Shown piece after piece: positions 1 through 7,498 of a stretch of 19,638 bases of DNA (position 1 is the first letter of the stretch; the number at the start of each line of letters is the position of its first letter). Where the stretch lies: contig JBAQMZ010000026.1 in the NCBI GenBank assembly GCA_049303315.1, positions 1-19,638 on the forward strand, in the 5' to 3' direction. The notes below the pieces were generated by a model, which saw only the letters and a list, made by a program, of their open reading frames with translations, did not search any database and had not been told where the DNA came from. Source of the DNA: Methanoperedens sp049303315. GTDB lineage: Archaea; Halobacteriota; Methanosarcinia; Methanosarcinales; Methanoperedenaceae. The translations under genes were made by a program, and so were the position numbers.

Positions 1-1
1 T

Positions 2-109
2 GATAGGGTCGTACAGTTTTTAAGAGAATACAATGCGGAATTCTACGTAAGAGATGTGATGTTATTGCCTGAAGATGAGGTTATTTTGAGTAAAACTCTG
101 CCTATCTAA
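2..109 (+). CDS. 3' end of an unidentified gene (partial)
   Basis: An open frame enters from the left edge and ends at TAA 107-109, encoding 35 residues. The tail is mixed hydrophobic and acidic (it includes REYNAEFYVRDVMLLPEDE) and reads like ordinary folded protein rather than random translation. The start and any diagnostic domain lie outside the window, so no function can be given. It points the same way as uvrC but is separated from it by about 230 non-coding bases with their own promoter-like sequence, so an operon is unlikely. Confidence 0.5.
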   Translation, partial: DRVVQFLREYNAEFYVRDVMLLPEDEVILSKTLPI

Positions 110-157
110 TGTTTTTGTCCCAAAGCCAGCTTGACCGCAAATATTAAATACTATCAA

Positions 158-172
158 ATTTATGTATAAACT
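158..172 (+). promoter_or_regulatory. Candidate TATA box upstream of uvrC or of a leader RNA
   Basis: An AT-rich stretch containing ATGTATAAAC lies about 25 bases before position 187, where a stable hairpin begins. It is a plausible archaeal TATA element for a transcript starting near 185-192. A second TATA-like stretch around 303-312 lies closer to the uvrC start and may be the main uvrC promoter instead. Confidence 0.3.
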
Positions 173-186
173 TGTCGATTTATAGA

Positions 187-264
187 CAGGTTGGGCGGGT
201 TGGGGAGTGGTGGTTTTTTCAATTCTGTCAGCCCATGTATGAACTTCTCCCTACCCAAAGCCTG
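187..264 (+). ncRNA. Possible structured leader or small RNA before uvrC
   Basis: Bases 187-192 pair with 259-264. After a small internal loop, 197-207 pair with 247-256 (ten pairs with one bulge and one G-U). A 39-base loop is left containing a T6 run. The 5' strand is very G-rich (GGG, GGG and GGGG runs between 193 and 205). It starts where the upstream TATA box would put the transcript start, so it could be the uvrC 5' leader or an independent small RNA. I do not recognise it as a known RNA family. The pairing was found by eye and no folding energy was computed. Confidence 0.3.
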
Positions 265-340
265 AATCTTGCCCTTTGTGAGGTTTCGGTTTTCAATACG
301 AAAAAATTATTGTATAGGCGTCTATTAATCAAATAGGGAA

Positions 341-2098
341 ATGACAACTATTGAAGATGCCAAAAAACTTCCGGATTCTCCCGGCGTTTACCTGATGAAA
401 GATAAGAATGACCGTGTCATCTATGTTGGAAAAGCTGCATCGCTAAGGGACAGGGTGAGCCAGTATTTCAGGGAGCAGGGATCCCCTAAAACAAGGATGC
501 TCGTGCAGAATATTGAAGGGCTTGACTATATCGTTACCGAAAATGAGGTCGAGGCGCTCATCCTTGAGTCAAACCTCATAAAAGAACACAGGCCGCGCTA
601 TAATGTGCGCCTCCGGGATGACAAGGCGTATCCTTTTATCAAGATTACAAATGAAGATTATCCCAGAATCTGCATCGCGCGAAGAAGGGAGCAGGACGGG
701 GCGCAGTATTTCGGCCCTTACCCCGGTTCAAAAGCCGTGAGAGAACTGATAAGAATGGCATCAAGTTTCGGCATCAGGCGGTGCAAGAAGAAACTGCCCT
801 GCCCACCGTGCCTTAACTATCATATTAAACAATGCGCAGCCCCTTGTCTTGGCGAGGTGACGAAAGAGGAATATCTTGATATAATCAGGAATGTTACCGA
901 CTTCCTGAAAGGGAAGCGAAGCCAGTTGATACGGTCTCTCAAAGATGAGATGGCAAGGCTCTCGAAGGCGCAGGAATACGAGGCTGCGGCTCGCATCAGG
1001 GACCAGATTAATGCGCTGGAGGAACTGTCGGAGAGACAGCGTGTGAATGCGCCCGGCAAAAAAGAACAGGATGTGATTGCTTACGCCATCTCGGACAACA
1101 TTGGCAGCATCCAGGTATTCCACATAAGCGAGGGTAAGCTCAAAGGACGGGAAACATTTTCACTGAATACGGCAGGCTCGGATGAGGCAGAAGTGCTGTC
1201 AAGTTTTATCAAACAACACTATCAGGACATCGAGCCGCCGCAGGAAATCATAATCCGGATTGAGATTGAAGACGAGGCAATATTGCGCTGGCTCAAGGAG
1301 AAGGAGACAAAGCTCAAAACGCCAAAAAATAAAGTCGAGAAAGGTTTGATGAACCTTGCGCAGGAAAATGCCAGGCTGCTCCTGAATATGAAAGTGGCCG
1401 CGGAAAGCAAAGACAAAAATGAAGCTCTTCTTGCCCTCCAGAAAGCCCTTAATCTACCTGCTGCGCCCGCATTAATAGAAGCATTTGATATTTCAAACAT
1501 CAGCGGCACCAATGCGACCGGTTCCCTTGTTGCATTTTCAAACGGCGAGCCTGACAAGAAAAATTACCGCAGGTTCAGGATAAAAACAATTGAAGGCGCG
1601 GATGATTTTGCGATGATGGGAGAGGTCGTGGGACGCGCCTACTCGCGAAGGTATGTGGAAGGAAAAAAGATGCCTGACCTTGTTTTGATTGATGGGGGAA
1701 AAGGGCAGTTAAACGCTGCATTGTCTGCGCTTTCCCGAATTGGTTTTAAGCTCAACACAGCGGCGCTTGCTAAGGAGTTTGAGTATATTTTTCTCCCTGA
1801 AAGAGAGATGCCGGTCATTTTGCCAAAAGATTCTCCTGCGCTTCAGTTATTACAAAGGATAAGGGATGAGGCGCACAGGTTCGCCCTGGGCTACCATAGG
1901 AAATTGCGGGGAAAGAAGCTACGGGAATCGGCGCTGGACGGGATAGCGGGGATTGGGGAGAAGAAAAAACAGGCGTTTTTGCGGTATTTCGGGTCTGTTG
2001 AGATGTTGAAAGAGGCGGAGATTTCGGAAATTGGGAAAGTGCCGGGCATAAGGAGGCGGGATGCTGAAGCTGTGTACGGGTATTTTCATAAAGGATGA
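341..2098 (+). CDS. uvrC: UvrABC excinuclease subunit C
   Basis: UvrC makes the two incisions around a DNA lesion after UvrA/UvrB have located it (nucleotide excision repair, cytoplasm). At 585 residues it is full length for the family. An N-terminal GIY-YIG-type nuclease domain shows GVYLM near residue 15 and IYVGKA near 27. A cysteine cluster around 148-171 (RRCKKKLPCPPC, then QCAAPC) is typical of the family. A UVR coiled-coil motif that contacts UvrB is at about 198-232. The RNase H-like second nuclease domain begins near EAFDISNISG, with VLIDGGKGQL further on, and the C-terminus carries helix-hairpin-helix repeats (LDGIAGIGEKKK, IGKVPGIRRR). The ATG at 341 follows AGGGA with very short spacing; no upstream in-frame alternative looks better. 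UvrC occurs in mesophilic archaea, where it is usually considered bacterial in origin. uvrA and uvrB are not in this window. Confidence 0.96.
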   Translation: MTTIEDAKKLPDSPGVYLMKDKNDRVIYVGKAASLRDRVSQYFREQGSPKTRMLVQNIEGLDYIVTENEVEALILESNLIKEHRPRYNVRLRDDKAYPFIKITNEDYPRICIARRREQDGAQYFGPYPGSKAVRELIRMASSFGIRRCKKKLPCPPCLNYHIKQCAAPCLGEVTKEEYLDIIRNVTDFLKGKRSQLIRSLKDEMARLSKAQEYEAAARIRDQINALEELSERQRVNAPGKKEQDVIAYAISDNIGSIQVFHISEGKLKGRETFSLNTAGSDEAEVLSSFIKQHYQDIEPPQEIIIRIEIEDEAILRWLKEKETKLKTPKNKVEKGLMNLAQENARLLLNMKVAAESKDKNEALLALQKALNLPAAPALIEAFDISNISGTNATGSLVAFSNGEPDKKNYRRFRIKTIEGADDFAMMGEVVGRAYSRRYVEGKKMPDLVLIDGGKGQLNAALSALSRIGFKLNTAALAKEFEYIFLPEREMPVILPKDSPALQLLQRIRDEAHRFALGYHRKLRGKKLRESALDGIAGIGEKKKQAFLRYFGSVEMLKEAEISEIGKVPGIRRRDAEAVYGYFHKG

Positions 2099-2169
2099 AA
2101 AGAAGACAAAATTCCATACATTGTGAAAAGCTATTAATACGTTTACGATTCATTATTAATTAGCAGATA

Positions 2170-2247
2170 ATGGGAAGGGATACTGTGCTGGTAACGGAAA
2201 ACGGTTTTAAGGTATTGACCTCTTATCCAAGGAAACTTGAGAAATAA
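2170..2247 (+). pseudogene. C-terminal remnant of an M24 (Xaa-Pro) aminopeptidase
   Basis: Translation from 2170 gives GRDTVLVTENGFKVLTSYP followed by a short basic tail and TAA at 2245-2247. This matches the typical C-terminus of Xaa-Pro aminopeptidases/dipeptidases, where an RxEDTVLVTE-type strand carries a metal-site residue, followed by G-x-x-VLT-x-P. An in-frame TAG lies at 2161, so only about 25 residues survive; the rest of the enzyme is gone. The fragment ends two bases before the start codon of the SDH protease gene, as expected if a peptidase gene once preceded that gene in an operon. Recognition is from family memory, not a search. Confidence 0.55.
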
Positions 2248-2249
2248 AA

Positions 2250-3155
2250 ATGGATATCATCCAGGAAAGTGGAATTGAAATGCTAATCGGGAATATCAAT
2301 ATCAGCGATTTAGTGAATGTAGTGTGGATACTGATTCTTCTATCATTCTTTTTCCCATTCATGCAGAGGCGCATCCTGACAGGGCAGCGGATGGCGACCA
2401 TACGGAGCATGGAAAAGAAGCGCCAGTCCAGGGTTATCACGATGATCCACCGCCAGGAGACCATGAGTTTCCTTGGCATTCCGATTGCCCGCTATATCGA
2501 CATCGAGGATTCCGAAGCAGTGCTGAGGGCTATCCGCCTGACACCGCCTGAAATGCCCATAGACCTTGTACTGCATACGCCCGGAGGACTCGTGCTTGCT
2601 GCGGAACAGATAGCCTGCGCCCTGAAACGCCACACAGGCAAAGTTACGGTATTCATTCCCCATTATGCCATGTCAGGCGGTACCCTTGTAGCGCTGTCCG
2701 CAGATGAGATAGTTCTTGATAACAATGCCGTGCTCGGCCCGGTTGACCCGCAGCTGGGAGGCCAGCAGAACTACTATCCTGCAGCTTCGATCCTTAAGGC
2801 GCTGGAACAGCCCAATCCAAACCGTGATGACCATATCCTTATTCTGGGCGACGTGGCAAGGAAAGCCATTGACCAGGTTTATAATACGGTTTATAATCTC
2901 CTCCTTGAACAGCATGGGAAAGAGAAAGCCGCAGAGCTTGCTAAGACCCTGAGCGAGGGGCGCTGGACGCATGACTATCCGATTGACTTTGAACAGGCAA
3001 GGGATTTGGGGTTGCCTGTGAATGACCAGGTGCCGAAAGAGATTTACGACCTGATGGAATTGTATCCGCAGGCAGGGCAGCGCCGTCCTTCAGTGGAATT
3101 CATTCCTATCCCCTACTTGCCGCCTCCGCGGTCTCCGGGAAAAGGAGAAAGATAA
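2250..3155 (+). CDS. SDH-family (Clp-fold) membrane-anchored serine protease
   Basis: This belongs to the archaeal/bacterial SDH_sah (DUF114) family of ClpP/SppA-fold proteins, predicted serine proteases anchored in the cytoplasmic membrane. One transmembrane helix lies at about residues 21-37. The Clp-fold core follows: LVLHTPGGLV at 106-115 forms the oxyanion-type loop, AMSGGT at 140-145 carries the predicted nucleophile Ser142, and GPVDPQLG at 163-170 is a family signature. The C-terminus is proline-rich and likely disordered. The length (301) is normal. The start at 2250 has only a weak ribosome site; Met11 at 2280, preceded by AGGAAAGTGG, is a real alternative and keeps the helix. Substrates are unknown; a role in membrane protein quality control is inferred from the fold. 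Confidence 0.87.
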   Translation: MDIIQESGIEMLIGNINISDLVNVVWILILLSFFFPFMQRRILTGQRMATIRSMEKKRQSRVITMIHRQETMSFLGIPIARYIDIEDSEAVLRAIRLTPPEMPIDLVLHTPGGLVLAAEQIACALKRHTGKVTVFIPHYAMSGGTLVALSADEIVLDNNAVLGPVDPQLGGQQNYYPAASILKALEQPNPNRDDHILILGDVARKAIDQVYNTVYNLLLEQHGKEKAAELAKTLSEGRWTHDYPIDFEQARDLGLPVNDQVPKEIYDLMELYPQAGQRRPSVEFIPIPYLPPPRSPGKGER

Positions 3156-3192
3156 CGCTCATACAAAATGAAAGGAGTTTTAAAAATCACTG

Positions 3193-3933
3193 CTATTTTC
3201 TCTCAACCACGAATTTGCAATGATGATGCCCCGTTCCGTAGCATTCAGTTTCTTTGACATTGCAATTGCGGTTCAATTTGCTTGAAAAGACGCCTTCAAT
3301 AATACCCTCGTCCATCGAGCACAATGTTTTCCCGACATTCGGCATTTTACTGCAATGATAACAATTACTGACCACCAAGGTAAGCCTGTCGGCTTCGATA
3401 AAAGTCATATCCCCCAGCTTATGATGTTCCCAAAAAAAAGAAAGTTCATCTAAAATTCCATCGCAATCTTTCGACTTGAAAGCCGGCCCGATTTTAATAC
3501 CTATATCGATTCCCATTTTTTTCAATATAGGTTTCGGGTCAATGCCAAATGCTTCCATACCGAACCTGAATGTGCAAAAAAGTTTGTCTCTAATAGACTC
3601 CCCATCCCGTATCGAAAGAGCAAGATTGTCCAGATGCGAGTTATATTGATTACGTAAAGGGGTTTCTGAATATGCCAGGTAAAGGGAATTTAATACAAAA
3701 TATTTTTTGCGCTTATCGTTCGGGAATGTTTTTTCCTGTATCAGGTTCAATTGCTCAAGGTCATGCAAGTGCACAGAAACGGTGGATTTTGCCTTATCGG
3801 ATTTTTCAACAAGTTCATCAAAAGATTTTGTGCCGTTTTCAAGAAGTTTCAGGATTTTTAGCTTAACCGGACTGTCAAGAGCTACCATACCATTATCGGT
3901 AGACAGAATTACTGTAGTCCTGCCTTTATCCAT
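3193..3933 (-). CDS. MsvR-like redox-sensing regulator (ArsR-type HTH plus V4R domain)
   Basis: A winged HTH of ArsR type spans about residues 18-85 (LDSPVKLKILKLLENG, with recognition helix KAKSTVSVHLHDLEQL). A C-terminal V4R domain spans about 115-244. The V4R part is cysteine-rich: Cys120, 157, 191, 194, 205, 224, 231 and 239, including CYHC and the ECYGTGHHHC end. This architecture is that of MsvR, a regulator of methanogens and relatives whose V4R cysteines change DNA binding with redox state and which binds its own promoter. Length (246) fits. The gene is divergent from the methyltransferase at 4026. A TATA box at 3954-3961 would start transcription at or next to the ATG, so the mRNA is probably leaderless. 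The regulated targets cannot be read here apart from probable autoregulation. Ordinary ArsR-V4R proteins sensing another ligand are the alternative. Confidence 0.8.
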   Translation of the reverse strand: MDKGRTTVILSTDNGMVALDSPVKLKILKLLENGTKSFDELVEKSDKAKSTVSVHLHDLEQLNLIQEKTFPNDKRKKYFVLNSLYLAYSETPLRNQYNSHLDNLALSIRDGESIRDKLFCTFRFGMEAFGIDPKPILKKMGIDIGIKIGPAFKSKDCDGILDELSFFWEHHKLGDMTFIEADRLTLVVSNCYHCSKMPNVGKTLCSMDEGIIEGVFSSKLNRNCNVKETECYGTGHHHCKFVVERK

Positions 3934-3948
3934 GATTTGTAAATAGTC

Positions 3949-3982
3949 TTCGTAATATAAATACTGTTCGTTTTTGTACGAA
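3949..3982 (-). promoter_or_regulatory. Candidate operator bracketing the TATA box of the MsvR-like gene
   Basis: On the plus strand, TTCG occurs at 3949-3952 and TTCGT at 3967-3971; the latter forms a perfect 5-bp inverted repeat with ACGAA at 3978-3982 (6-base spacer). The minus-strand TATA box (TTTATATT, 3954-3961) lies between the outer copies. Known MsvR promoters carry TTCG-based repeats, so this is the natural place for the repressor to block TBP on its own gene. It lies in the 92-bp intergenic region shared with the divergent methyltransferase gene and could act on both. Confidence 0.5.
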
Positions 3983-4025
3983 ATTAATCATTTTTTGGAT
4001 ACAACATAAATATGAACCAGTCAAT

Positions 4026-5063
4026 ATGATAAATAATATGACGAGAGATAAACGTACGATAAAATTCACGAAGCCGATTATTTCAAATAAAGAGGGATTG
4101 CAGCTTGCTACTCCCGAAATCGTTGCCAGGTATATTGCAAAAAGGCTGAAAACCGACATCATCGCAGACCTCGGCTGCGGAATCGGGGGGCAGGTCATTT
4201 TTTTTGCAAAAGAATGTAAAAAGGTCTATGCCGTTGAAAGAAACCCCCAAAAGCTTGAATATGCAAAAGAGAACTGCAGATTGTACAATGTCGAAAATGT
4301 CGAATTTATTCTCGGCGATGCGCTTTCTGAAAACGTAAAAGCGCAGGTTTCTGATGCAGATATTATCTTCTCAGACCCGGCGCGCCCTTTATCAGAGAAA
4401 GAGCGGACGCTTGAGAACCTTGAGCCTCCGATTACTGAAATACTAAAAATGTATTCCGGTATCACGTCCGAGCTTGCATTTCATGCGCCGCCCCAGATGC
4501 CGCCGGCGCGGATAACGTTTGATTGCGAGCGCGAGTACCTGTCATTGAACGGGCAACTGAACAGGCTCACGCTTTATTTTGGGGCTCTTTCGAGATGCGA
4601 GAGAAGCGCGGTTGTTCTTCCAGGCGGGGCGAAGTTATGTTCTTCTGATGCGCCGTCGATTGAAACCGGCACATTGCGCGAGTTTGTGTATGAGCCCGAG
4701 CCTTCGGTCGTGAAAGCCGGACTCTTAAACGAGCTTGCACAGGCAATAAAAGAATCGGGTAATGATATTTTCTTCTATAAAAGCGATGAGAAGCGCACCC
4801 TTTTGACTTCTTCCGGGCTTATCGTTTCACCATTCATTAAAGATACGTACCGCGTTTCGGGTAAAACCGAAAGGGATATTGTGAAGATGAAGGAGATTTT
4901 AAAGTCGGAAAAAGCCGGGAAAGTTGTCCTGCGTTTTGATATTGAGCCTGAGAAATACTGGGATTTCAGGAAGAAGCTTGAAGAGGGGCTGAGCGGGAAC
5001 AGGACGCTGCATGTGTTCGGGTTCGGGAACGAGGTGGTGGTGGGGGAGAAGATTAAAAAGTAA
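4026..5063 (+). CDS. Class I SAM-dependent methyltransferase with C-terminal THUMP-like domain
   Basis: A Rossmann methyltransferase core carries motif I DLGCGIGG at residues 48-55, an acidic end of strand 2 (VERNPQKLEYAKENC) and the catalytic-type motif SDPARP at about 116-121. DPAR-containing methyltransferases of this group carry a C-terminal THUMP-like domain, matching residues about 250-345 here (KRTLLTSSGLIVSPFIKDTY onwards). An RNA substrate (tRNA or rRNA) is likely by family resemblance but not proven. The ATG at 4026 and the ATG at 4038 are both possible; neither has a ribosome site. A TATA-like element at 4006-4013 predicts transcription starting near 4034, which favours 4038. The last 11 bases overlap the convergent nmd3 gene. 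Confidence 0.8.
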   Translation: MINNMTRDKRTIKFTKPIISNKEGLQLATPEIVARYIAKRLKTDIIADLGCGIGGQVIFFAKECKKVYAVERNPQKLEYAKENCRLYNVENVEFILGDALSENVKAQVSDADIIFSDPARPLSEKERTLENLEPPITEILKMYSGITSELAFHAPPQMPPARITFDCEREYLSLNGQLNRLTLYFGALSRCERSAVVLPGGAKLCSSDAPSIETGTLREFVYEPEPSVVKAGLLNELAQAIKESGNDIFFYKSDEKRTLLTSSGLIVSPFIKDTYRVSGKTERDIVKMKEILKSEKAGKVVLRFDIEPEKYWDFRKKLEEGLSGNRTLHVFGFGNEVVVGEKIKK

Positions 5064-6108
5064 TTTTTTCCGGCACCACAAAAATCCCCTTCGCCGTTTT
5101 CACTATCTTAATCTCATTCCCGGGTTCTGCGCTCAGGAATTCCGGTCTCCTGATAGTAACAGACTCATACGTATCCGGGTCCATCACCTGGATTGTTTTC
5201 CCCTCGTCAGCCACCAGCACGGCGGAAACCGCATCCTGGCTCCTGCATAGTTTTTTAACCTGAATCAGGTCATTAAAATTCTCAATGAACCTCTTTCCCG
5301 TTTCAAGGTCAATGCCGCTCACATGCTTTCCGCAAGTTTGAACCTCAATGACCCTGTCGTCTGCGCTTATGATATCCCCGCGCACAAATTCAGGGAGGCG
5401 AAGGGCGTATGTGATGCGGTAAAGGTCTTCACCGTTCTTTTGCCCCACAAGCTTAGGTGATTCCGTGAATTTTCCCCCGAAAACATCTATAATTGCCCTG
5501 CAAATCTGTTTCCCGAGCTTTATCGACCCCACGTAAAAATCGGTGCCTTCACCAAGCTCCTCGGTTTTTGCAATAAACGCAAGCCTGTCCCCCTTTTCTT
5601 GCGAGCGGGCAGAGACACTTTCCGCTATTTCCTTGCATCTTTCAAGCTCTTCTTTTGCGGGAATCCTTTTTTCAGCCCTTATCTGGACAATACCTTCAAA
5701 ATAGCCGCCCGAAATCCTGCTGCAAGTATCGCATGTCTCCCAGCTTATCCTGACTTCCGTATCCTGCTCTATCTCAACAGGCATGCCCTTTATTTTTGCT
5801 TTTGCATCGATGTGAACCCTGTATCTTGAATAGTCAAGCTGTTTCGGGGATAAAGTAATATCAAGATTCGAAACCTGGTTATCAAGCTTCAATGACTCCT
5901 TTACACATTCAATAATTGTCTGGCTTTCATCTTCTTTGGTTGACCATTTTCCTCTCTTATAAACAGAACCGCAAACCGGGCATATCTTCGAAAAAAGAAC
6001 TGCGGGGCATTCAAGAAGCTTTTTATCTCTAATGAAGCAGTTTTTGCATACATTTTCATAAAAAACATCTGCATTTTTGCCGCATTTCGGGCAGAATAAA
6101 GTTGTCAT
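5053..6108 (-). CDS. nmd3: NMD3-family ribosome-associated protein
   Basis: This is the archaeal homologue of NMD3, which in eukaryotes binds the large ribosomal subunit and adapts it for nuclear export; in archaea it is presumed to act in 50S maturation. Paired zinc-binding cysteines open the protein (CPKC at 6-9, CKNC at 21-24, CPVC at 43-46), and a later ETCDTCSR motif is also typical. Mixed alpha/beta and OB/SH3-like segments follow. The ATG directly abuts the TAG stop of the upstream epimerase gene (TAGATG), so the two are co-transcribed and probably translationally coupled. The stop region overlaps the convergent methyltransferase gene by 11 bases. Length (351) is normal for archaeal NMD3. 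Confidence 0.92.
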   Translation of the reverse strand: MTTLFCPKCGKNADVFYENVCKNCFIRDKKLLECPAVLFSKICPVCGSVYKRGKWSTKEDESQTIIECVKESLKLDNQVSNLDITLSPKQLDYSRYRVHIDAKAKIKGMPVEIEQDTEVRISWETCDTCSRISGGYFEGIVQIRAEKRIPAKEELERCKEIAESVSARSQEKGDRLAFIAKTEELGEGTDFYVGSIKLGKQICRAIIDVFGGKFTESPKLVGQKNGEDLYRITYALRLPEFVRGDIISADDRVIEVQTCGKHVSGIDLETGKRFIENFNDLIQVKKLCRSQDAVSAVLVADEGKTIQVMDPDTYESVTIRRPEFLSAEPGNEIKIVKTAKGIFVVPEKITF

Positions 6109-7053
6109 CTATTGATTCCCTAAAGCGCTTCTGACTGCCGCGACAATACTTTTCTTTGAATTATAAGCAGGTTTCCAGCCAAGTTCCCCCAGCTTTTCGA
6201 TGGATAAGAGCATCCTTGGCACGTCGCCTTTCCATCCGCGTTTTCCACCTGTATAATTGAATTTTACGTTTCTTAAGCCCATCTCTTTGACCACGATTTC
6301 ACCTATTTCGGTGGAATTTATAGTATCGTTTGAACCGATGTTGAATATATTTACAAATTCATGACTGTTCTTTACAGCATACAGAATCGCGTCAATGCAA
6401 TCCGAAACATGAATATACGATTTTCGCTGCTGCCCGTCGCCAAGGATTTCAAGCGTCTCCGGATTATTTCTTAACTTTTCGATGAAATCAACAATTATCC
6501 CGTGGGTTCCCCGCTCTCCCACGATATTCGCAAAGCGGAAAATCCATGAATTCATATCGAAGCTTCCGCAGTATGAAGTTATGAGGGCTTCGCAGGCAAG
6601 TTTCGAGGCGCCGTACAGGGATATTGGGATAAGGGGGCCGTAATTTTCAGGCGTGGGGATGACAGTAGCCTCGCCATATACGGTAGAGGTTGATGTGAAA
6701 ACGATATTCTTTTGCTTATTTATCCGCATGGCTTCAAGCAAATTGTAAGTCGCGATGACATTCTGTTCAAGATGGATTTTTGTATCTTTTGCGCCGAGGC
6801 GAACATCGGGATTGGCAGAAAGGTGATATATAAAATCAGTGCCCTGTATTGCTTTCCTGAGTTTTCCAGTATCCAGCAGGTCAAGCTTAATAAATTTAAA
6901 ACCGGGATTTGTAGTATGCTGTTTGAGAAATTCCATTCTCCCGGAGCTCAGGTTATCTATAACTGTCACTTCATTCCCTCCTGAAAGCAGCCTGTCTACC
7001 AGATGGCTTCCGATAAAACCTGCCCCTCCGGTTACAATGATTTTATTTTTCAT
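6109..7053 (-). CDS. NAD-dependent nucleotide-sugar epimerase/dehydratase (GalE-like)
   Basis: This is an extended short-chain dehydrogenase. The Rossmann motif TGGAGFIGSHL is at residues 8-18, the LSANPDV loop at 78-84, the catalytic serine region FTSTSTVYGE at 119-128 and the YGASK tyrosine/lysine pair at Tyr147/Lys151. The C-terminal sugar-binding half contains RFANIVGERGTHGIIVDF. UDP-glucose 4-epimerases and related archaeal enzymes share this layout, so the product probably feeds surface glycan or protein glycosylation; the exact sugar cannot be told from sequence. The start is supported by GAGGT (7064-7068), and a TATA box lies at 7099-7107. It is the first gene of an operon with nmd3. 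Confidence 0.88.
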   Translation of the reverse strand: MKNKIIVTGGAGFIGSHLVDRLLSGGNEVTVIDNLSSGRMEFLKQHTTNPGFKFIKLDLLDTGKLRKAIQGTDFIYHLSANPDVRLGAKDTKIHLEQNVIATYNLLEAMRINKQKNIVFTSTSTVYGEATVIPTPENYGPLIPISLYGASKLACEALITSYCGSFDMNSWIFRFANIVGERGTHGIIVDFIEKLRNNPETLEILGDGQQRKSYIHVSDCIDAILYAVKNSHEFVNIFNIGSNDTINSTEIGEIVVKEMGLRNVKFNYTGGKRGWKGDVPRMLLSIEKLGELGWKPAYNSKKSIVAAVRSALGNQ

Positions 7054-7098
7054 TGGATTAAAACCTCATTTAATAGCTAACAGTGGGATTATCAAATC

Positions 7099-7107
7099 AT
7101 AAATATT
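7099..7107 (-). promoter_or_regulatory. TATA box for the epimerase-nmd3 operon
   Basis: Read on the minus strand the sequence is AATATTTAT. It would start transcription near 7078-7082, leaving a leader of about 25 bases with the GAGGT ribosome site before the ATG at 7053. Confidence 0.45.
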
Positions 7108-7183
7108 GTGGGAAAACTGCTTTGCCGGTTCTATAAAGAAAATGGGATGTTATTATCATGAAAATATAATGAATTCGCAAATG

Positions 7184-7192
7184 CTATATATA
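7184..7192 (+). promoter_or_regulatory. TATA box for the two-helix membrane protein gene
   Basis: CTATATATA lies about 25 bases upstream of a likely start near 7213 and is followed by the ribosome site GAGGAG at 7215-7220, six bases before the ATG at 7227. Confidence 0.5.
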
Positions 7193-7226
7193 ACTTTTAA
7201 TCATATACAGAACAGAGGAGCTTAAT

Positions 7227-7493
7227 ATGGTGGATAAAAAGATAAAACTTATTGCGATATCGATTTTAATCATTTCAGTAATAATCAACGGCTTTTCAAT
7301 ATCGGCTTTATTCTTTGCCGTGCTTTTCGGGCTGCTTCTTATTCCCCCGCTGCTGGTATTTGCCGCAATTTTAAAAGAAGGCGCGCCTTTGATTGCAGGG
7401 GAATTGCGTGCATTGATGGAATCAGGAAAAGAAATGTTTATCATTTCCATTTCTAAAGAATCCATTACTCTTGAGCCCAATATTGACAGATGA
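7227..7493 (+). CDS. Small membrane protein with two helices, function unknown
   Basis: 88 residues. The N-terminus is a lysine-rich cytoplasmic tip (MVDKKIK), then two hydrophobic segments at about 8-26 and 28-49 separated only by a short NGFSIS turn. The remaining 40 residues are amphipathic (ESGKEMFIISISKESITLEP). A strong ribosome site GAGGAG and a TATA box support expression. The gene stops five bases before the convergent radical SAM gene. No family is recognised. Confidence 0.7.
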   Translation: MVDKKIKLIAISILIISVIINGFSISALFFAVLFGLLLIPPLLVFAAILKEGAPLIAGELRALMESGKEMFIISISKESITLEPNIDR

Positions 7494-7498
7494 TTTTT

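Noticed and set aside
193..213. Classical three-layer G-quadruplex
   Set aside because: Only three runs of three or more G are present; the fourth is GG, so at best a two-layer form.
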